Positions 1 through 5,876 of a stretch of 64,000 bases of DNA are shown piece after piece. The first letter of the stretch is position 1. Every line of letters begins with the position of its first letter. The stretch covers positions 62,001-126,000 of the forward strand of contig NZ_FNDB01000003.1 in assembly GCF_900099915.1 (NCBI RefSeq). Reading direction: 5' to 3'. The stretch comes from Flavobacterium omnivorum. GTDB taxonomy: Bacteria > Bacteroidota > Bacteroidia > Flavobacteriales > Flavobacteriaceae. Under the pieces are notes generated by a model that did not search any database, had not been told where the DNA came from, and saw nothing but the letters and a program-made list of their open reading frames with translations. Made by a program: the position numbers and the translations under genes.

Positions 1-513
1 TGTTCCGTTATTTTGTTTGAAATAATTAATGACATTTTTCTTCGAAATTTGTTCCAAAGGTTGTGCATCACCAAATTTCGAATCGGTTTTTATCAATTCT
101 CTGGTATCGGCAAAACGGGCGTTTATTCCATTTTGAACCAAAATGGCTGTCAGTAATTTTGCCGAAAGCAATTCTCCTTTTGATAAAATCTGATCTTTTA
201 TTTTATTGCTGTAATCCCCAATCAGACTTACGCCTTCGAATAATTTTTCTAAAACTGTAAATTCCTCTGATAAATCAACGTCTAGATAATCGTCTTGTTG
301 GTATCTTTTAAAATCCTCAAATAAAGGTTTATAATCACCATTCTTTGCAGCAACACTTAAAATGTCTTCCAATTCATCCGTAGCATTTCCTCTTGCCGAA
401 ACTACAATTGCAATTTCTTCTCCTTGATTTACTTTATCGGTAATAATCGCGACCACTTTATTTATTCCGTCGCCATTTGATAACGATTTACCTCCAAATT
501 TTAATATTTTCAT
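1..513 (-). CDS. thrA: aspartokinase / homoserine dehydrogenase, N-terminal part (runs off window)
   Basis: This is the first 171 codons of a protein that continues beyond base 1. It opens with the aspartokinase phosphate-binding motif KFGGKS (residues 5-10). It also carries VSARGNATDELE and FADTRELIKTDSKFGDA, which line the aspartate/ATP site of the family. Aspartokinase phosphorylates aspartate as the first step towards homoserine, methionine, threonine and lysine. The fused homoserine dehydrogenase half lies outside the window and is inferred only because Flavobacteria usually carry the bifunctional form next to metX. The start is ATG at 511-513, 17 bp after the metX stop, so the two genes probably share one transcript under the SAM-I riboswitch upstream of metX. 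The kinase identity is firm; the fusion is not visible here. Confidence 0.85.
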   Translation of the reverse strand, partial: MKILKFGGKSLSNGDGINKVVAIITDKVNQGEEIAIVVSARGNATDELEDILSVAAKNGDYKPLFEDFKRYQQDDYLDVDLSEEFTVLEKLFEGVSLIGDYSNKIKDQILSKGELLSAKLLTAILVQNGINARFADTRELIKTDSKFGDAQPLEQISKKNVINYFKQNNGT

Positions 514-530
514 TGTATTGTGTTTTTGGC

Positions 531-1499
531 TTAGAATATATCCTGAAGCAAATTGTGTAATTGTTTGTATTCTATCAAAAAAGCATCGTGTCCATGAATG
601 GAAACAATTTCCTGATAGCTGACCTTATTTTTATATTTTCTTAATTCCTCGTAGGTTGCTTTATTTTCATTAGCCGTAAAAAACAGGTCTGAATTGATTC
701 CAATAATATGAATATCAGCTTCAATTCGAGATGTTATTTCTTCGAATGAAGCGCTATTTCTCGTAACATCTATCGTCTTCAATAATTGATTCATCATTTT
801 GTACGACGAAATTTGAAAACGTTTCTGTAATTTTTTGCCATGATGTAACAACCAGCTTTCTACATTAAAAATGGATAATTCCTCATTAATAGATCTCTGA
901 AATTTTGCCGCAAAAGATTCTGGAGTACGGTAACAAAGCATCGCATGAATACGAGCATCTTCAATAGGTTTCGAGGAATTTTTCAGAATTTGTTCTTGCA
1001 AAAAGCAATTGGCGATAAGCCAATCCGTCGATTTCCAATCGGTTGCAATAGGAATTAAATGTTGTGTGATTTTTGGTTCCAATGCAACCATTTCCCAAGC
1101 GATTCCTCCGCCAACAGAACCACCAATAATCGCATACAGTTTTTTAATTTCAAGAAACCGAATCCCTTTTATAAAAATTCTGGCAATATCTCTGGCATTA
1201 AAATCCGAATAATTTTCGATGCTAAAACCATCAAATCCATTTCCGGGAACATTAAACGCGAGAATTGTATATTTTGTAGTATCTATAGTTTTGTGTTCTC
1301 CAATTAGATCATTCCACCAACCCTTTTCACCCACAACTTGTGAATTTCCGGTTAAAGCGTGATTCACCAATACGATTGGTTCGGTATGCAATTCTGGCCC
1401 AAAAACTTGAAAACTTAAATTTAAGGCAGCATAAAAAGCGCCACTTTCGGTGGTGAAATTTTGTAATGTAATAGATGATGGTTTATTTTCCAATTGCAA
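531..1499 (-). CDS. metX: homoserine O-acetyltransferase-like alpha/beta hydrolase (MetX family)
   Basis: The 322-aa protein is an alpha/beta-hydrolase-fold acyltransferase that activates homoserine for direct sulfhydrylation. It has the nucleophile elbow GGSVGG with Ser128, and a plausible triad completed by Asp271 (GINSDLFF) and His304 (IHGHDAF). VNHALTGNSQ near residue 46 supplies the oxyanion-side motif typical of MetX. It is slightly shorter than proteobacterial MetX (about 350-380 aa), as in other Bacteroidota, and some databases call this subgroup only 'alpha/beta hydrolase'. A SAM-I riboswitch on the same strand upstream, with metY, metK and an aspartokinase as neighbours, supports the methionine role. 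Acetyl versus succinyl preference cannot be read from the sequence. Confidence 0.85.
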   Translation of the reverse strand: MQLENKPSSITLQNFTTESGAFYAALNLSFQVFGPELHTEPIVLVNHALTGNSQVVGEKGWWNDLIGEHKTIDTTKYTILAFNVPGNGFDGFSIENYSDFNARDIARIFIKGIRFLEIKKLYAIIGGSVGGGIAWEMVALEPKITQHLIPIATDWKSTDWLIANCFLQEQILKNSSKPIEDARIHAMLCYRTPESFAAKFQRSINEELSIFNVESWLLHHGKKLQKRFQISSYKMMNQLLKTIDVTRNSASFEEITSRIEADIHIIGINSDLFFTANENKATYEELRKYKNKVSYQEIVSIHGHDAFLIEYKQLHNLLQDIF

Positions 1500-1572
1500 A
1501 TCTTTTATGATTTTTGACCTGTGTTTGGAAATATTAGAAAGAAAGCTAGGAGTTATCTAGACAAATTCTTAG

Positions 1573-1679
1573 TGTTATCTTTCCACGTTTGGCGTGGTAG
1601 AATGCAGCACCTTCTTCGATAAATCGAAGGGTTGCTAAGGCTTCATCGGGTCTAATCCCTCTGCCTTTCTTTATAACAT
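1573..1679 (-). ncRNA. SAM-I (S-box) riboswitch aptamer controlling metX-thrA
   Basis: Read on the minus strand, the segment has the ordered S-box landmarks. A P1 strand TGTTAT is followed by AGAGGGATTAGACCC, GATGAAGCC, TTAGCAACC, a variable stem TTCGATTTATCGAA, GGTGCTG, a P4 stem CCACGCCAAACGTGG, and GAAAGATAACA, whose ATAACA closes P1. SAM binding by this class normally lowers expression of methionine genes. The metX start lies 74 nt downstream. I see no convincing terminator before metX, so control may act at translation. Confidence 0.93.
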
Positions 1680-1804
1680 TTCAATACGTTTGTGAACTTA
1701 ATGACGCAAATTAACCACTATTTTTTGTAACAACCAAATTTTTATGCGCAATCGATTTTTTTGTTAGGTTTAAATAAAAACCTGAAACTAATAAACATAG
1801 AAAT

Positions 1805-1859
1805 GTTATTTTGACGAAGTGGCTCTAAACTATTTGGTTTATTACTTCGCCAAAATAAC
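1805..1859. repeat. imperfect inverted repeat, 16-bp arms
   Basis: GTTATTTTGACGAAGT (1805-1820) and ACTTCGCCAAAATAAC (1844-1859) are complementary except for one position and enclose a 23-nt loop. It lies between the small ORF ending at 1912 and the SAM-I leader. Neither side has a clean T-run, so it looks more like a palindromic intergenic element or a weak processing/termination structure than a standard terminator. Confidence 0.5.
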
Positions 1860-1911
1860 AATTTTGGTCATTCTCTTGAAAATCTCAAAACCGAAAATAA
1901 ATTCGGATTTC

Positions 1912-2121
1912 TTAAATAAAAAGCGCTTCATTCTCTTGTGAATACATTAGAAAAAGCAATGAATTGGGCACGGACTTTTGCGCCAGAGGATCGTTCTTTG
2001 AAACTTCAAACCTAGGATGAATCAGTTCGTTTTTAGAAACGTTCTCCTTCTCTTTTTTAGATGTTGGGTCAATCCTTCTTAATAAATCGAAAGTTTTCGG
2101 AAAATACTTAGTTGTACTCAT
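1912..2121 (-). CDS. hypothetical small protein, 69 aa
   Basis: I do not recognise this ORF. It encodes a hydrophilic, Lys/Ser/Asn-rich protein without signal peptide, membrane segment or cysteine. The start ATG (2119-2121) is preceded by an A-rich stretch like other starts in this genome. It lies downstream, on the same strand, of two intrinsic terminators and of two very short ORFs, and upstream of the SAM-I leader of metX. That position between sulfur-metabolism regulatory elements is suggestive, but with so short an ORF in A/T-rich DNA it may be spurious or a gene remnant. Conservation across related genomes would decide. Confidence 0.35.
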   Translation of the reverse strand: MSTTKYFPKTFDLLRRIDPTSKKEKENVSKNELIHPRFEVSKNDPLAQKSVPNSLLFLMYSQENEALFI

Positions 2122-2192
2122 AATTTTAGGTGTTAGGTTATTAAACTCATTTGTGATTGCTAGTTACTTTTAAAATTAAATTTAGAAACAAA

Positions 2193-2225
2193 AAACCCTT
2201 TTAGATCCATATCCAAAAGGGTTTT
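2193..2225 (-). terminator. intrinsic terminator
   Basis: On the minus strand AAAACCCTTTT pairs with AAAAGGGTTT around an 11- to 12-nt loop and runs straight into a T-stretch (plus-strand A-run 2190-2195). It lies downstream of a 29-codon ORF (2256-2345) and upstream of the 69-aa ORF. The hairpin could also work in the plus direction. Confidence 0.7.
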
Positions 2226-2255
2226 AAGTTGTGTTATGAACTTATACTTTTGGAA

Positions 2256-2345
2256 TCAACAGACATAAAGAAACATTATAGCTTGGACCGTTGTCAACTT
2301 ATTGGCTGTTACTTTAATCGTGTACTGAAAATTTAAATTAATCAT
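2256..2345 (-). CDS. possible 29-codon ORF preceding a terminator
   Basis: An uninterrupted ATG-to-TGA ORF of 29 codons on the minus strand encodes MINLNFQYTIKV followed by a hydrophobic end, IMFLYVC. It lies between two same-strand terminators (2392-2418 and 2193-2225), so it would have to be read from a transcript that passes the first. I see no strong promoter of its own and no obvious pairing between the ORF and the following terminator. It could be a leader peptide or chance. Confidence 0.25.
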   Translation of the reverse strand: MINLNFQYTIKVTANKLTTVQAIMFLYVC

Positions 2346-2391
2346 GTATGCTTCTCTTTCTGTAAAAATTAGTCTTTTGGTATTCAAAAAA

Positions 2392-2418
2392 AAAGCTTCC
2401 CGTTATCTGGGAAGCTTT
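2392..2418 (-). terminator. terminator of the orphan short-ORF module
   Basis: On the minus strand AAAGCTTCCC (2418-2409) pairs perfectly with GGGAAGCTTT (2401-2392) around a 7-nt loop, followed by a T-run (plus A-run 2386-2391). It starts 23 nt after the stop of the 22-codon ORF. It also lies downstream of metY and could end metY readthrough. Confidence 0.85.
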
Positions 2419-2441
2419 TGCTATATAATTTGATTTAAAAA

Positions 2442-2510
2442 TTATGCAATAAGCGACCCGCAGGAATTATCCTGTGCGACTTTGAACGTATTGCAAATAT
2501 TAAATTTCAT
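2442..2510 (-). CDS. 22-codon leader-like ORF (orphan copy)
   Basis: ATG at 2508-2510 to TAA at 2442-2444 encodes 22 residues beginning MKFNICNTFK, with cysteines at codons 6 and 17. It has exactly the length, initial MKF, promoter spacing and downstream terminator of the ORF at 4098-4166. On the minus strand its upstream region has TTTTTATTTGG, 23 nt, then TTTG, as in the other copy. Codons 18-20 (GGG TCG CTT) can pair with 7 of 9 bases of the terminator's 5' arm. The next same-strand annotated ORF is the 69-aa ORF at 2121. No search was done to show that the peptide is known. Confidence 0.55.
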   Translation of the reverse strand: MKFNICNTFKVAQDNSCGSLIA

Positions 2511-2527
2511 TTTTTTATTTTAAAAAT

Positions 2528-2565
2528 CAAATATGCGAATTATTTTCGGAATTTCCAAATAAAAA
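2528..2565 (-). promoter_or_regulatory. putative promoter of the orphan short-ORF module
   Basis: On the minus strand TTTTTATTTGG (2565-2555) is followed after 23 nt by CATATTTG, which matches 7 of 8 bases of the Bacteroidota -7 box TAnnTTTG. The ATG of the 22-codon ORF is 17 nt further on. The same block with identical spacing precedes the ORF upstream of metY. Confidence 0.5.
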
Positions 2566-2632
2566 GCAGTAAAATACTTGGATTCAAACGAGCATTATAT
2601 CCATTCGGTTTTTAGTGTCCAAACAGGAAACT

Positions 2633-3925
2633 TTATGCCAGTTGCCCTTTCTTTATAATTTCAAAAACGACTCTCAAATCTGTTTTTAAATCTTCTATAT
2701 CTTCTAAACCAACCGAAAGACGAATTAAATCCTTAGAAACCCCTGTGGCAGCTTGTTCTTCCTCAGATAATTGTTGGTGCGTTGTACTGGCGGGATGAAT
2801 AATTAATGATTTAGTGTCACCAATATTAGCCAAAAGTGAGAATAATTTCGTCTCATCGGCGACTTTTTTGGCTGCTTCAAAGCCACCATGCAAACCAAAA
2901 GTAACCACGCCACTTTGCCCTTTTGGCAAATAGTGTTGCGCTAAAGCATAATATTTATTGGATTTCAATCCAGGATAATTGACCCATGCAACCTCTTCCT
3001 GAGTTTCCAACCACTTCGCGAGAGCCAAGGCATTTTCACTGTGTCTTTGAATTCTTATTGGTAAGGTTTCTAGTCCTTGAATAATCTGAAATGCATTAAA
3101 CGGACTTAGTGCAGCACCGTAATCACGTAATCCTTCAATTCTAACTTTAGCAATAAAAGCCGCGTTTCCTAACGCCTCGTGATATACTAATCCGTGATAA
3201 CCTGCAGATGGCTCCGTGAATTCTGGGAACTTTCCATTGGTCCAATCAAAATTTCCGGCATCAATAACTACTCCTCCAAGCGAAGTTCCGTTTCCAGTAA
3301 TGTATTTTGTCAAAGAATGAATAACAATATCAGCGCCGTATTGGATAGGATTTAATAAGTAAGGAGAAGCAACGGTGTTATCTACAATAAATGGCACTTT
3401 GGCTGCTTTGGCCTCAGCCGAAATCGCTTTCAAATCCAAAACATCTAATTTTGGATTTCCCAAAGATTCCACAAAAATTGCTCGTGTATTTTCTTGAACC
3501 GCATTTTTAAAATTAGCAGCATCTGATGGATCTACAAATGTGGTGGTAATACCTAACCGAGGTAACGTAACTTTTAATAAATTATACGTCCCGCCATACA
3601 AACTATTTGAAGCTACAATATGATCTCCGGCTTTTAACAGTACTAATAATGTAGTAGCAATGGCTGCAGTTCCAGAAGCGGTAACTACTGCACCAATTCC
3701 ACCTTCTAGGATGGCTAAGCGCTGTTCTAATATATCATTTGTAGGATTATTTAGTCTTGTATAAATAAATCCGGGCTCTGCAAGGCCAAAAAGATTAGCG
3801 GCATGATCCGAATTATTAAAAACATAAGAGCTTGTTTGATAAATAGGAACAGCTCTGGTTCCTGCATTTTTTGTTACGTCGTGTCCCGCGTGTAAGGCGT
3901 TTGTTGCAAATTTCTGTGTGCTCAT
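2633..3925 (-). CDS. metY: O-acetylhomoserine sulfhydrylase / aminocarboxypropyltransferase
   Basis: This 430-aa protein belongs to the PLP-dependent Cys/Met metabolism family. It joins sulfide, or a thiol, to O-acetylhomoserine to give homocysteine, directly using the product of the neighbouring metX. PLP would be held by Lys207 in HSLTKYITGNGTS. YTRLNNPTND (55-64), the TASGTAAI loop (82-89) and VDNTVASPYL (181-190) are family hallmarks, and the length fits MetY rather than the shorter cystathionine gamma-synthases. The ATG at 3923-3925 is preceded by an A-rich leader. The leader upstream holds a Met-rich 22-codon ORF and a terminator, which suggests attenuation. The terminator at 2392-2418 lies downstream. 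Confidence 0.93.
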   Translation of the reverse strand: MSTQKFATNALHAGHDVTKNAGTRAVPIYQTSSYVFNNSDHAANLFGLAEPGFIYTRLNNPTNDILEQRLAILEGGIGAVVTASGTAAIATTLLVLLKAGDHIVASNSLYGGTYNLLKVTLPRLGITTTFVDPSDAANFKNAVQENTRAIFVESLGNPKLDVLDLKAISAEAKAAKVPFIVDNTVASPYLLNPIQYGADIVIHSLTKYITGNGTSLGGVVIDAGNFDWTNGKFPEFTEPSAGYHGLVYHEALGNAAFIAKVRIEGLRDYGAALSPFNAFQIIQGLETLPIRIQRHSENALALAKWLETQEEVAWVNYPGLKSNKYYALAQHYLPKGQSGVVTFGLHGGFEAAKKVADETKLFSLLANIGDTKSLIIHPASTTHQQLSEEEQAATGVSKDLIRLSVGLEDIEDLKTDLRVVFEIIKKGQLA

Positions 3926-4051
3926 AAGGTTTAATTTTTAAGATTAGTTTGTTGTTTTTGTTACTAGTAGTTACTCTTTATGCTTCATTTCAACTGCCGT
4001 TATTAATTTTCGAAATAAAAATTCACTGAGGCCATTTATTCCATAAAAAAA

Positions 4052-4070
4052 CCCCTGCTGATAGCAGAGG
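4052..4070 (-). terminator. attenuator-type terminator in the metY leader
   Basis: On the minus strand CCTCTGCT (4070-4063), loop ATC, AGCAGGGG (4059-4052), then a seven-T run (plus A-run 4045-4051). It sits 27 nt after the stop of the 22-codon ORF and about 120 nt before the metY start, so it would end transcription early unless disrupted. GCAGAG within the ORF (4118-4113, codons 17-18) is fully complementary to CTCTGC of the 5' arm and is a candidate antiterminator. Confidence 0.8.
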
Positions 4071-4097
4071 CCTTTATATATAATTTATGTTTTAAAA

Positions 4098-4166
4098 CTA
4101 TACAACAGCGCGCTCTGCGGAGAATTCCGGCATCATAAAACACATATTGACAGTACTAAATTTCAT
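4098..4166 (-). CDS. 22-codon methionine-rich leader peptide ORF upstream of metY
   Basis: ATG at 4164-4166 to TAG at 4098-4100 encodes 22 residues: MKFSTVNMCFMMPE, then FSAERAVV. Besides the initiator it has Met at codons 8, 11 and 12 and Cys at codon 9, a dense run for so short a peptide. It is followed by an intrinsic terminator and then metY on the same strand. A ribosome paused at codons 11-12 would leave codons 17-18 free to pair with the terminator arm, while one reaching the stop would cover them. This matches the geometry of amino-acid-responsive attenuation. The function is inferred; translation is not proven. Confidence 0.6.
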   Translation of the reverse strand: MKFSTVNMCFMMPEFSAERAVV

Positions 4167-4185
4167 TTATTTCTTTTTGACGACT

Positions 4186-4223
4186 CAAATTTGCAAACTT
4201 TTATTGACACCACCAAATAAAAA
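4186..4223 (-). promoter_or_regulatory. putative promoter of the metY leader
   Basis: On the minus strand TTTTTATTTGG (4223-4213), 23 nt, then CAAATTTG ending at 4186, resembling the TAnnTTTG -7 box with one or two differences. The leader ORF ATG follows 19 nt later. The spacing is identical to the orphan copy at 2528-2565, which argues that the block is functional. Confidence 0.5.
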
Positions 4224-4327
4224 TCAATTTATTTATAATTCCCTATAGACTAAGTAGGATATGTTAAATTAACTTTTATTTAAATTAAAAAATACAAAAG
4301 ATTAAATTACAATTCAAAATGGTTTCA

Positions 4328-4335
4328 TACATTTG
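4328..4335 (+). promoter_or_regulatory. -7 promoter box of metK
   Basis: TACATTTG matches the Bacteroidota consensus TAnnTTTG exactly. Transcription would begin around 4341-4345, just before the structured leader. Confidence 0.55.
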
Positions 4336-4346
4336 CACCTGAATAC

Positions 4347-4447
4347 AAGAGGAAAAATTTGAACTGATTGCAACCTCTTCATAATGAAATCAATTCATTG
4401 TGAATACTGAAAATTTTTCAGTAGAAAAAATGCTAAAGCAGGAACCC
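4347..4447 (+). ncRNA. SAM-II-like (long-loop) riboswitch candidate upstream of metK
   Basis: AAGAGG (4347-4352) pairs with CCTCTT (4374-4379). The intervening loop contains ATTTGAACTGATTGCAA, which resembles the conserved loop of SAM-II aptamers (AUUUAA...UUGCAA). TGAACTGATT in that loop can pair with AATCAATTCA (4388-4397), giving an interleaved pseudoknot-type arrangement. After an inserted hairpin TACTGAAAA/TTTTCAGTA comes TGCTAAAGCAGG, like the SAM-II 3' segment GCUAAA. Long-loop SAM-II variants are reported from Bacteroidota. The assignment is by eye and from position upstream of SAM synthetase; a covariance-model search would be decisive. Confidence 0.6.
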
Positions 4448-4505
4448 TCCTTTAGTCCTTTTCAGCAATTATTTTTCCTCGCTTAATTTAAAAATAATAA
4501 TAATT

Positions 4506-5756
4506 ATGGCCTATTTATTTACGTCAGAATCTGTAAGCGAAGGACATCCAGACAAAATTGCAGATCAAATTTCGGACGCATTAATTGATAATTTTTTGGC
4601 ATTTGATGCTGATTCAAAAGTAGCTTGTGAAACTTTAGTAACAACTGGTCAAGTAATTTTGGCTGGTGAAGTAAAATCAAATACATATTTAGATGTACAA
4701 CATATCGCTCGTGAAGTAATCCGAAAAATTGGTTACACAAAAAGTGAATACATGTTTGAAGCTAATTCTTGTGGAATACTTTCTGCTATTCACGAACAAT
4801 CTGCTGACATTAATCAAGGTGTTGACAGAGCAAATCCAGAGGAACAAGGTGCTGGTGACCAAGGAATGATGTTTGGTTACGCCACTAATGAAACCGAAAA
4901 TTACATGCCATTGGCACTTGATTTATCTCATAAATTATTACAAGAGTTAGCGATTTTAAGACGTGAAAATACCGAAATTACGTATTTACGTCCCGATGCT
5001 AAGTCTCAAGTAACCTTAGAATACAGCGATGACAACAAACCAACCCGTATTGATGCTATTGTAATCTCTACGCAACATGATGATTTTGACGAAGAAGCTA
5101 CCATGCTTGCAAAAATCAAAAAAGATCTTGTTGAAATTTTGATTCCAAGAATCATTGCAAAAAATCCAGCTCACGCTCATTTGTTTAATGATGCTATTCA
5201 ATACCATATTAATCCAACTGGAAAATTCGTAATTGGTGGACCACACGGAGATACTGGATTGACAGGAAGAAAAATCATTGTGGATACTTACGGTGGAAAA
5301 GGTGCTCACGGTGGTGGCGCATTTTCTGGTAAAGATCCAAGTAAAGTAGATAGAAGTGCGGCATATGCAACACGTCATATCGCTAAAAACTTAGTTGCTG
5401 CGGGTGTTGCTGATGAGATCTTAGTACAAGTTTCGTATGCAATTGGAGTTGCTAAACCAATGGGTATTTTTATTGATACTTATGGAACTTCAAAAGTGAA
5501 TTTAACCAATGGTGAAATCGCCAAAAAAGTAGAAGCTATTTTTGATATGCGTCCTTACTTTATTGAGCAACGCTTAAAGTTAAGAAACCCAATCTATAGT
5601 GAAACTGCTGCTTACGGGCACATGGGACGTACTCCAGAAACAGTTACTAAAACTTTTACTGCTCCAGGAGGATTAACAAAAACCGTGACTGTTGAGTTGT
5701 TTACTTGGGAAAAATTAGATTTCGTTGACCAAGTTAAAACTGCTTTTGGATTGTAA
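4506..5756 (+). CDS. metK: S-adenosylmethionine synthetase
   Basis: The 416-aa enzyme makes SAM from methionine and ATP in the cytoplasm. The ATP-site motif SEGHPDK is at residues 11-17, [12 protein letters not shown] near 118 is the first PROSITE-type signature, and [16 protein letters not shown] near 270 the second. The protein is full length, ending with the expected C-terminal domain. The ATG at 4506 is preceded by a 160-nt structured leader that resembles a SAM-II riboswitch, consistent with feedback by its own product. It is divergent from metY, and a strong terminator follows at 5776-5811. Confidence 0.98.
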   Translation: MAYLFTSESVSEGHPDKIADQISDALIDNFLAFDADSKVACETLVTTGQVILAGEVKSNTYLDVQHIAREVIRKIGYTKSEYMFEANSCGILSAIHEQSADINQGVDRANPEEQGAGDQGMMFGYATNETENYMPLALDLSHKLLQELAILRRENTEITYLRPDAKSQVTLEYSDDNKPTRIDAIVISTQHDDFDEEATMLAKIKKDLVEILIPRIIAKNPAHAHLFNDAIQYHINPTGKFVIGGPHGDTGLTGRKIIVDTYGGKGAHGGGAFSGKDPSKVDRSAAYATRHIAKNLVAAGVADEILVQVSYAIGVAKPMGIFIDTYGTSKVNLTNGEIAKKVEAIFDMRPYFIEQRLKLRNPIYSETAAYGHMGRTPETVTKTFTAPGGLTKTVTVELFTWEKLDFVDQVKTAFGL

Positions 5757-5775
5757 TCATCTAAAAAAATATCTA

Positions 5776-5811
5776 AAACCCGCAATTCAATTAGATTGCG
5801 GGTTTTTTTTT
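5776..5811 (+). terminator. metK terminator
   Basis: CCCGCAAT, loop, ATTGCGGG (5779-5802), flanked by A's and followed by a nine-T run. It stands about 20 nt after the metK stop. Confidence 0.92.
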
Positions 5812-5876
5812 AGCCCTGATGAAATGGAAATCCTTTGCTGAAGAAAGATTGAAATGTCTAGCAGGATTAGCTCTTA
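5811..5876 (+). repeat. degenerate copy of an intergenic repeat family
   Basis: The segment starts TAGCCCTGATGAAATGG and ends CAGGATTAGCTC. It matches, with substitutions, the two better copies at 19143-19229 and 22955-23033 (TAGCCCGGAT...GGCATCC...GCCGGAA.TAGCTCC). It abuts the stop codon of the minus-strand gene ending at 5874, exactly as the copy at 19143 abuts its neighbour. Confidence 0.5.

Noticed and set aside
63..260. 65-codon plus-strand ORF at the left edge
   Set aside because: It lies opposite the aspartokinase reading frame, which has firm family motifs.
1009..1307. Overlapping plus-strand ORFs opposite metX
   Set aside because: They are shadows of the clear metX frame, with no start signals or protein features of their own.
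4407..4422. TACTGAAAATTTTTCAGTA in the metK leader as a terminator
   Set aside because: It lacks a G/C-containing stem and a T-run after it. It is better read as the inserted hairpin in the long loop of the riboswitch-like element.
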